The translations under genes were made by a program, and so were the position numbers. From Hoyosella altamirensis (lineage in GTDB: Bacteria; Actinomycetota; Actinomycetes; Mycobacteriales; Mycobacteriaceae), in the NCBI RefSeq assembly GCF_014191505.1, contig NZ_JACHWS010000002.1, forward strand, positions 558,001 through 622,000: a stretch of 64,000 bases of DNA. Reading direction: 5' to 3'. The notes under the pieces were generated by a model. That model was not told the DNA's origin. It ran no database searches and worked only from the letters and a program-made list of their open reading frames with translations. This document shows, in pieces, positions 55,255-62,082 of the stretch. The stretch's first letter is position 1. Every line of letters begins with the position of its first letter.

Positions 55255-56807
55255 TGAGTATTGAACCCGATCCGCGGGAGCTACTTTCAGCCTCTGATTG
55301 GGCGCTATGTGAAATGTGGCTGCGGGGTGGCGAATTCGGGCTCCTCCTCGTGGGCGACAACTGGGGCCGGGAGCAGCTGTGGCGTGAACTCGCACTCGCA
55401 GCAAAGGGCCGCGGCACCATGCAACTCGTACCCGCTGCGGATCTCGTCGACACCGAGGACGTAGCGCAATTTCCCATGCGGATACTCGCCGCCGCGCCCG
55501 ACACTGAATCCGTCCCGCCCATCCTGTTACGACGGTTGACCTGCATAATCGGAGTTCAGGCAAGTCCAGTTCGCAAACCAAAACGGATACCGCCGTCCCC
55601 AGACCTCACGCGCGCGGTTGTCGAAGCGCTCGAGGCCAACGGACTTCGCGACCACGGTCTTGACGTCACCGCCGGCCGATTCACCCACGCTGTTGCGCAG
55701 ATGCGCGGCAGCGCAAAGGCAGGCCTCGAAGCCCTGTACCGCACGGTAATTGCGCCGCGGCTTCTCGGTCCAGCGGGAGCTGACCCCGACGGAGACGTTG
55801 GGCGTTCGGATGCAGATGACGATGCTGACCAGCCGGCCGGGCAGCCACTTGATGGGGAACCGCCAGACGAAATCGACGCTGACGGATCGCACAAGGCACC
55901 CGAGGTGGACTCTGCTTCTGATCACGGTGACACTGCGGCCGAAGGCAGTTCAGCGGACGCCAGCGAAACGGCGGCCGACATGACCGAGAGTCACGCGGAC
56001 GCGGAGGGCGCAGCAGAACCCCCGGAACTGCTCGCTGCACCACAGATACGCCGGGTTCCAGAGCAGGTGCGATTGCGTGGGATTACCGCTCGCGCCTCAG
56101 CACGTCGTGGCCCCCAGGTCCACAGCGATCGCGGGCGGGCGGGCCGCGTAGTTTCCGTGGAACGAGCACAAGGAAAGGTCGCCATCCACCCCACCCTGGT
56201 GGCGGCTGCACGCCGTCACACCGCAGGCCAGGGCGAACAGTACCGAGTGACGCGCGCTGACCTGCGCGGCACACTGCGTACTGGACGCGCGAAGACCGTC
56301 ACAATCGTGATCATCGATCGGTCAGATTCGATGGGTATGCTGCGGTTACGGCAGGCGACTGCGCTCGCTACGGACGCCCTCGAGAGGGCGTATCAAGACC
56401 GCTCTGAAGTGGCCGTCATCAGTGCTCGTGGAGCCAAAGCGCAACTCGTGCTGCCGCCCACGCGGGGGTTCCTTCGCGCGCATCGGGTACTTACCAGACT
56501 GCCCAGCGGTGGAGGCACCCCACTGGCGTCAGCCTTTCAACTGGCCCGAGTGGTCGCGGCGCCGTACCTCGCGCGCCGGAACGTGGCGGTCCGGGCCCTC
56601 GTTGTCACCGATGGGAGTGCGACCGTGAAACTCGACCCCGACAACGCCGCCAGCGCCGTCGAGCAAGCGACTGAGCAACTGACCATGCTCGCGACGGCGG
56701 TGCCCGCAGAGGTCCTGCCGTTGACGCACACTGGCAGACGCGTCGGCACAGAAGATCTGGCGTGGCTAGAGCAAGCTGGGGCTTTTTTCGTCGGAAGGCC
56801 CTCATGA
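55254..56807 (+). CDS. Chelatase D-subunit-like protein with VWA domain
   Basis: A 517-residue relative of BchD/ChlD. The N-terminal part is a degenerate AAA-like region (LLLVGDNWGREQLWREL, no clear Walker motif), followed by a long acidic linker (about residues 180-265) and a VWA domain with MIDAS DRSDSMG near 355 and GGGTPLASAFQLA and VVTDGSATVKLD later. With the I-type ATPase it forms the ATPase pair of a metal-chelatase-like complex. No H subunit is present here, so the metal and the tetrapyrrole (or another client) are unknown. ATG 55254 overlaps the stop of the upstream gene. Confidence 0.84.
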   Translation: MSIEPDPRELLSASDWALCEMWLRGGEFGLLLVGDNWGREQLWRELALAAKGRGTMQLVPAADLVDTEDVAQFPMRILAAAPDTESVPPILLRRLTCIIGVQASPVRKPKRIPPSPDLTRAVVEALEANGLRDHGLDVTAGRFTHAVAQMRGSAKAGLEALYRTVIAPRLLGPAGADPDGDVGRSDADDDADQPAGQPLDGEPPDEIDADGSHKAPEVDSASDHGDTAAEGSSADASETAADMTESHADAEGAAEPPELLAAPQIRRVPEQVRLRGITARASARRGPQVHSDRGRAGRVVSVERAQGKVAIHPTLVAAARRHTAGQGEQYRVTRADLRGTLRTGRAKTVTIVIIDRSDSMGMLRLRQATALATDALERAYQDRSEVAVISARGAKAQLVLPPTRGFLRAHRVLTRLPSGGGTPLASAFQLARVVAAPYLARRNVAVRALVVTDGSATVKLDPDNAASAVEQATEQLTMLATAVPAEVLPLTHTGRRVGTEDLAWLEQAGAFFVGRPS

Positions 56808-56862
56808 GCGCCTTCGCGCGCTAATTGCGCGAGCCCCTCCCTTCGCTCATGCTCTCGCACCA

Positions 56863-56882
56863 TAGCGCACCCGTGTGCGATA
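56863..56882. promoter_or_regulatory. Probable operator of the RES toxin-antitoxin operon
   Basis: TAGCGCAC-CCGT-GTGCGATA is an inverted repeat (7 of 8 arm bases) that starts about 50 bases before the antitoxin ATG; GATACT (56878-56883) could be the -10 box. The antitoxin has a helix-turn-helix, so autorepression here is plausible. Confidence 0.55.
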
Positions 56883-56913
56883 CTGTGCGTAGAGTTTGTG
56901 GAGGTGCAATCCG

Positions 56914-57492
56914 ATGTCGGCAATCAAGGATGTGCTTGACCGGTACAACGTGGGTTTGACGGAGCAAGACCTGGCGAGCGAGCTCGACGCTGCACTGCGA
57001 TCGGTTCAGCGTCCCGGCTCCGCGCCGCTCACCGCCCATGAACTGGACTACCTCAGCCAGCATGCTGGTGAGGGCACCGATGCGGTGCTAGCGCAATGGG
57101 ATCCCGCAGACGAACAGCATCGGCACGCCGTCGCCGTCGCCAGCTCGGTTAAAGATCTCGTTGCCAGTTCCCTGAGCCGGACGCAGGCAGCACGGCAGCT
57201 AGGGGTCGACCCGTCGGGGATTTCGCGCCGCATCCACGAAGATGCCCTGTGGTCGTTCAAAGTGGGTTCACGACTCCGCATTCCAAGCTGGCAGTTCGCC
57301 GGTAACGCCCTACTTCCCGGGCTGGCTGAGGTGGTTGCGGCGATCCCGGAAGGTGCGCATCCCCTCGATATCGCCGCGATGATGACCAGCCCGCACGAGT
57401 TCCTCGATGGCCACACGCCAGCGCAGTGGCTTGCCGCTGGCCGCGACCCGGGCGTCATCGTCAGCATGGCTGCAGACTTCGATCGGTGGTGA
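56914..57492 (+). CDS. Antitoxin of a RES-type toxin-antitoxin system
   Basis: A 192-residue protein. A central helix-turn-helix (SLSRTQAARQLGVDPSGISRRIHEDALWSFKVG) is followed by the C-terminal antitoxin tail (HEFLDGHTPAQWLAAGRDPGVIVSMAADF), which resembles the DUF2384-type part of MbcA/Xre antitoxins. The N-terminal 90 residues are helical and unassigned. GTGGAGG precedes ATG 56914. The TGA overlaps the toxin's GTG (GTGA). It should bind and silence the RES protein and repress its own promoter. Confidence 0.86.
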   Translation: MSAIKDVLDRYNVGLTEQDLASELDAALRSVQRPGSAPLTAHELDYLSQHAGEGTDAVLAQWDPADEQHRHAVAVASSVKDLVASSLSRTQAARQLGVDPSGISRRIHEDALWSFKVGSRLRIPSWQFAGNALLPGLAEVVAAIPEGAHPLDIAAMMTSPHEFLDGHTPAQWLAAGRDPGVIVSMAADFDRW

Positions 57493-58109
57493 AACCGAAG
57501 GTTCCTCGTGAACCGCATTCGCCGCTAGTTCGCAATGAGGGTGACGTCATCGAGTATGCCGGTCCAGTGTGGAGAATTCACCGAACCCGCGGAACGCATG
57601 TCCTGCCGTGGAACTCGTTTCGTGAGTTCGGTCCCGTAGTGAGCTCGCGCTACGATCCGCACCCTCCGGAGCGGGGAATCCACCCTGGTTTCGGCATCAT
57701 GTATACCGCGTGCAGTGTGCGCACCTCTGTGGCGGAGGTATTTCAGACCACTCGCAGGGTCAACACGATGACCGGTGCGCCCTACCTGACTTCGTGGATG
57801 CCGGTCCGGCCGCTGAAGTTACTTGATCTCACGCAGAGCTGGGCAGTGAGAAACAATGCCGCGTACGCGCTCACGGCGGCTCCGCGGCCGACCTGCCGGG
57901 CTTGGTCTCATGCCATTCACCAGCAGTGGGAAGACCTCGATGGGCTGTGGGCGCCGTCCACGATGACCGGTGAATCCATGCCGGTGCTATATGACCGGGC
58001 AGCAGCGGCGATCCCGTCCGCACCTGATTTTTCGAGGCCACTCTCGCATCCGCTGGTGTGGTCACTGATTGAACGAGCCGCCGAAACAGTCGGCTACGGT
58101 GCACATTAG
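57489..58109 (+). CDS. RES-domain toxin
   Basis: A 206-residue RES protein, the toxin class that degrades NAD+ (MbcT of M. tuberculosis phosphorolyses it). The pattern is the Arg pair in YAGPVWRIHRTRG, the FGPVVSSRYDPHP segment, IMYTACSVRTSVAEVF with Tyr72 and Glu83, and the late Ser/Thr region (WAPSTMTGESM). Together they match the RES catalytic set by family name only; I have not aligned them. GTG 57489 overlaps the antitoxin stop. The 63 bases of open frame before it are inside the antitoxin gene. Confidence 0.88.
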   Translation: MKPKVPREPHSPLVRNEGDVIEYAGPVWRIHRTRGTHVLPWNSFREFGPVVSSRYDPHPPERGIHPGFGIMYTACSVRTSVAEVFQTTRRVNTMTGAPYLTSWMPVRPLKLLDLTQSWAVRNNAAYALTAAPRPTCRAWSHAIHQQWEDLDGLWAPSTMTGESMPVLYDRAAAAIPSAPDFSRPLSHPLVWSLIERAAETVGYGAH

Positions 58110-58296
58110 CCGGGCTAATTCAAATAAACCTGGACGATACGGACGAGGGCGACCATTCAAGTCACATGACCCCCACAGGTGTCGTACCGTAGCTCTTTAG
58201 GACACTGCGCAGTTCGGTTCGAAAGAACCTAGGGAAGACCGCATATCGCGGGTCTTGTCGGCAATGCCGCAGGCCGACTCGCGGGGAAGGATCCTC

Positions 58297-59751
58297 ATGT
58301 CCGCGAACGTGATCGGCTTCGCCCTGCTCCTCATCGGCGTGTTTATGCTCCTGTCAAAGATCATTCGTGTGAAATGGCGGCTGGCACAGCGACTGTTCAT
58401 CCCCAGTTCCATCATCGGCGGCGGCATCGCTTTGCTGCTCGGTCCAGACGTGTTCGGCCAGATTATGGGCTTGTTCGGGATCGATCGGTTCTCTGAGTCC
58501 GGGCTTTTCACCGAGGCTGTACTCGATGTCTGGAGTGCACTTCCGGGGCTCCTCATTTCAGTGGTCTTCGCGGCGCTGTTTCTTGGCCACCGGTTGCCGT
58601 CGATCAAAGAAGCATTCCATGTTGCTGGGCCGCAGATCAGCTTCGGCATGGCGCTGGGCAGCGGGCAGTACGTGCTCGGTTTGCTGCTCGCGTTCCTCGT
58701 CATGGGCCCACTTTTCGGGCTGCCGATCATCTCAGGAACACTGATTGAGATCGGTTTCGAAGGTGGTCACGGCACGGCGGCCGGTATGGCTGCCACGTTC
58801 GAAGAGTTCGGGTTCCCTGAAGGGCAGGACCTCGCCCTAGGCCTCGCGACGATTGGTATTTTGTCGGGCGTAATTGTGGGCATCATCCTTATCAACTGGG
58901 GTGTGCGAACGGGTAAAACAACGCAGATTACTGACCGGGCCGATCTCACGGTCGCCGAGCAGGCCGGACTCATCGAGAAGGAGGACCGTCGCCGCGCAGG
59001 TACCCTCACCGTTCAGCAGTCCTCGATCGAGCCTCTCACGCTGCATTTCGGTTTGATCGCGTGTGCCGTGCTCATTGGCTGGATGATTCTCGAGAGCCTG
59101 CGGTGGATCGAACAGCAATTCTGGGCCGACAGTTTCGAACTGTTCGCGTTCGTTCCGTTGTTCCCGATCGCGATGATCGGCGGAATCATCGTGCAGCTTT
59201 TGATTCAGTCCTTTGACAAGCACGAGATCGTCGACCAGCAGTTGGTCGAGCGCATTCAGGGTTTCTCGCTGGACGTACTCATCATCGCCGCGCTCGGCAC
59301 GCTTTCGCTGCAAGCTATTGCGGCAAACATTGGCCCATTCCTGCTCCTCGCGATCACGGGCCTCCTCTGGGCAGTGTTCGCGTTCCTCGTCCTCGCACGC
59401 CGGGTTATGCCTGACTACTGGTTTGAGCGCGGCCTCGCCGACATTGGCCAGTCACTCGGTGTGACGTCTACCGGGCTCATCCTGCTGAGGGTCGCCGACC
59501 CTGACCTCAAGACACCCGCGTATCCCGCGTTCGGTTACAAGCAACTAGTACTCGAACCATTCTTCGGCGGCGGTCTCATCACTGCCGGTTCAATACCCCT
59601 GATTATGACCTTCGGTGCAGGCTGGTTCTTCGCAGGTATGCTCGCGCTCTTCATCGGTTCTATTGCCGCCGGTTTGCTCTACTTCGGTAAACGGAAACCC
59701 CTGCAGGCCGAGACCAAGACCGGTACCCCGGATCAATCTGGGTCACCGTAA
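58297..59751 (+). CDS. GltS-type sodium/glutamate symporter
   Basis: A 484-residue membrane protein with about ten hydrophobic segments in two repeats. The first half contains GTLIEIGFEGGHGTAAGM, matching the GGHGT motif of GltS, and the second a corresponding FEPFFGGGLITAGSIPL. GltS carries glutamate in with sodium. ATG 58297 has GGAAGGA; the frame also opens at 58255 but with less support. It converges on the siderophore reductase gene with a 19-base overlap. Substrate specificity is inferred from the family. Confidence 0.8.
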   Translation: MSANVIGFALLLIGVFMLLSKIIRVKWRLAQRLFIPSSIIGGGIALLLGPDVFGQIMGLFGIDRFSESGLFTEAVLDVWSALPGLLISVVFAALFLGHRLPSIKEAFHVAGPQISFGMALGSGQYVLGLLLAFLVMGPLFGLPIISGTLIEIGFEGGHGTAAGMAATFEEFGFPEGQDLALGLATIGILSGVIVGIILINWGVRTGKTTQITDRADLTVAEQAGLIEKEDRRRAGTLTVQQSSIEPLTLHFGLIACAVLIGWMILESLRWIEQQFWADSFELFAFVPLFPIAMIGGIIVQLLIQSFDKHEIVDQQLVERIQGFSLDVLIIAALGTLSLQAIAANIGPFLLLAITGLLWAVFAFLVLARRVMPDYWFERGLADIGQSLGVTSTGLILLRVADPDLKTPAYPAFGYKQLVLEPFFGGGLITAGSIPLIMTFGAGWFFAGMLALFIGSIAAGLLYFGKRKPLQAETKTGTPDQSGSP

Positions 59752-60569
59752 TCCGCTGTGCCGCGCTTCCAGTACCCCGTGATCAAGTGGTCACACCGCT
59801 CAGACGTCACTTCAGCGCGAACCCACCTGCGCAGCGGGCGAATAGACCCCGCTTCTCCGGAGATCCAGATGTAAATGCGCTCACCGGAAGGCAGCACGAG
59901 CGTCCGGATCGCCTTTTCCAGAAGATCCGTTGAACCGGGCGCCGCGTCGCCGCGGTGCAGCCATTGCACGTCCAGTCCGGCGGGCGCGTCAAGGGTGACC
60001 TGCTCGGATTCGTCCGCAACTTCCACGATCGCCCAGCCGCGCGCATCGCGCGGCAACATCTCGAGCCAGCGAGCGATGGCGGGCAGCGCAGTGATGTCCC
60101 CAGCCAGCAGGTACCGGTCATAGCTGTCGGGTACCACGACGCCTCCGGGCGGGCCCGCGATATGAATCCGTGCGCCGGGTTCAGCACGCGCAGCCCACTC
60201 AGAGGCGAGCCCTCCCGGATGGATCACGAACTCGATGTCCAGCTCGCCACCCTCAGCATCAAAACGGCGAACCGAATACTCGCGCGAAACGGGCCTTGGC
60301 GCTGACCATCGCAGCGACAAACCGTCACGTTCGGGCAACCGGAGAACACCGTCCGAATCCGGAAAGATCAGCCGTACATGTTCGTCGGGCACGTGCGACA
60401 CGAACCCGGCTAGTTCTGGACCACCAAACGTGACGCGCACGATTCCAGAACCGACGGCTGTGCGCCGCAGCACTGTCAGTTCGCGGAGCCCAATCGGGTA
60501 CCCGACCTTCGCGGCGCTGTGACCCGCTAGAACCTCCGCCAGCCGATCCTGATAGCCCGTCCGGTTCAT
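59733..60569 (-). CDS. Siderophore-interacting protein (ferric-siderophore reductase)
   Basis: A 278-residue SIP-type flavoprotein. The N-terminal FAD domain has REYSVRRFDAEGGELDIEFVIHPGGLASEWAARAEPG, where the RxYSV-like and HPxG elements bind FAD, followed by a Rossmann-like half with YLLAGDITALPAIARWLEML and a C-terminal Trp/Tyr-rich end (GYWKRGTADY). It should release iron from imported ferric siderophore in the cytosol. ATG 60569 overlaps the exporter stop (ATGA). It is the last gene of the siderophore unit. Confidence 0.92.
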   Translation of the reverse strand: MNRTGYQDRLAEVLAGHSAAKVGYPIGLRELTVLRRTAVGSGIVRVTFGGPELAGFVSHVPDEHVRLIFPDSDGVLRLPERDGLSLRWSAPRPVSREYSVRRFDAEGGELDIEFVIHPGGLASEWAARAEPGARIHIAGPPGGVVVPDSYDRYLLAGDITALPAIARWLEMLPRDARGWAIVEVADESEQVTLDAPAGLDVQWLHRGDAAPGSTDLLEKAIRTLVLPSGERIYIWISGEAGSIRPLRRWVRAEVTSERCDHLITGYWKRGTADYGDPD

Positions 60570-61843
60570 TTCGCGCTCCCTCCGCTCGCGGCAGTTACTT
60601 CTTCGTTAACTTGCTCTCGCTCATTCACACCCCGCAGTGTCCTGAGCCATGCACACAGCACGAGCGTCAGCACGCACCCGATCAGTCCGTACACCACGAG
60701 GGCCGCGGAAATCGGCACAACAAAAGACACTGCACCTGCGGCGATGGCCCCGATGGACGCCCCTGCCGTCATTTGAGCGGACCAGACACCAGCGATGCGC
60801 CCGCGGTACTCGTCGGGGGTGCCGCGCTGGATGACGGCGTAACGCATGATGTCGGTGATCGTGTCACCGAAGCCGTGCGCGGCGAGTCCCACGACCACAA
60901 GCACGACGGCGGAGGAGGCACCTGCGCCCGCCAGTCCGGCGGCGGAAATCAGCATGCCACCGAAAATCACCCGTCCGCTCCATTGCACCGTCGACGTCCA
61001 TCCGCTGGTCAGCGACCCCAGAAGCGCTCCAAACGCAGGGGCCGCGTAAAGCAGGCCGATGACTGACGGACCCACACCGAGGACCTCGGTGGCGTATTCG
61101 GGTATGAAAACAGCCCACCCGGCCAAGAGCATGGACACGAATCCAGCGACGAGAACTCCGCCGACAACACGGTCACCTAGTGCGTACTTGTAGCCGCTGC
61201 TGACCGACGCGGCTGGTGATTCGCGAGCGTGACCTGGAGGCGGCAGCGGTGGTAGTCGCGAAATGCAGAACGTGGTCACCGCAGTCGCCACCGCGGCAAC
61301 GGTGTAGTTGACCCCCACTCCCCCCGCAGCGATGACGACGCCACCCAGTGCGGGGCCCGCGAGGGCGCCGATGTTCCCCGTCAATGCGACGAGCGCACCT
61401 GCGGCGGCGAGCTTGTCGCGGGGTATCAGGCTGGGCGTGACGGCCATCAGCGCAGTGACTGAGATGCCGCCACACACTCCGTCGACGACAGCACAGAGGT
61501 ACAGCACCCAAGTCTGCGGCTCGGGAAGAACGGCGTTGATTGCGAGTACCGCGAAGAACACGCCTGCGGTCCCGCGCGCGAGCATGATGAGGCGACGGCG
61601 GTCACATCGGTCCGCGAGGACTCCCCCGAGGAAGGTCGCCACAAAGGTGGCAGCGCCGAAGACAGCAGCGACCGCGGCGACCTGTGTGGTGGAGCCGGTC
61701 AGGTCATACATTTGCACAGGCAGTGCGACCATCAAGAAGCCGATGCCGAGGATCGACACGGCCCGCGCGGTGAACAGGTACCGGAATTCGCGGCTGATGC
61801 GCAGCGGGCTGATGTCGATGAGAACTCTGTTGCGCAGTGTCAC
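60566..61843 (-). CDS. EntS-like MFS siderophore exporter
   Basis: A 425-residue major facilitator with 12 hydrophobic segments. The loop LGGVLADRCDRRRLIMLARG after TM2 is the MFS signature, and the sequence resembles enterobactin exporters (EntS), e.g. EYRGRIAGVWSAQMTAGASIG near 350. It would export the NRPS product. GTG 61843; 5 bases after the carrier protein stop, and its own stop overlaps the SIP gene. Confidence 0.88.
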   Translation of the reverse strand: MTLRNRVLIDISPLRISREFRYLFTARAVSILGIGFLMVALPVQMYDLTGSTTQVAAVAAVFGAATFVATFLGGVLADRCDRRRLIMLARGTAGVFFAVLAINAVLPEPQTWVLYLCAVVDGVCGGISVTALMAVTPSLIPRDKLAAAGALVALTGNIGALAGPALGGVVIAAGGVGVNYTVAAVATAVTTFCISRLPPLPPPGHARESPAASVSSGYKYALGDRVVGGVLVAGFVSMLLAGWAVFIPEYATEVLGVGPSVIGLLYAAPAFGALLGSLTSGWTSTVQWSGRVIFGGMLISAAGLAGAGASSAVVLVVVGLAAHGFGDTITDIMRYAVIQRGTPDEYRGRIAGVWSAQMTAGASIGAIAAGAVSFVVPISAALVVYGLIGCVLTLVLCAWLRTLRGVNEREQVNEEVTAASGGSAK

Positions 61844-61848
61844 GCGGA

Positions 61849-62073
61849 TCAGTTCGCCCCGAGGACAGTGAACCAGTGGTCAAGTTCTGGCTGTGTTGAT
61901 AGCGCCACGAAGTCAACGTCCACGCCAGTCTCACGCCACTGCTCGACGAGCGCGATCAGCCGCACCGAGTCGAGCCCCTGATCCACGAGGCTGATGGATG
62001 GGTCAAGCTGGTCCGCGGGAACCTCGAGGATGCGCGCGGTATCGGCGAGGATGGTGGAGCGTTGCAGTCCCAT
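61849..62073 (-). CDS. Stand-alone aryl-carrier-like (ArCP) protein
   Basis: A 74-residue carrier domain. The phosphopantetheine Ser is in LVDQGLDSVRLIALVEQW, and the end DVDFVALSTQPELDHWF fits the aryl carrier half of EntB-type proteins rather than an acyl carrier. It would hold a 2,3-dihydroxybenzoate- or salicylate-type starter for the NRPS. No aryl-activating enzyme is in the window. ATG 62073, 10 bases after the NRPS stop. Confidence 0.85.
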   Translation of the reverse strand: MGLQRSTILADTARILEVPADQLDPSISLVDQGLDSVRLIALVEQWRETGVDVDFVALSTQPELDHWFTVLGAN

Positions 62074-62082
62074 GGTTCTCCT

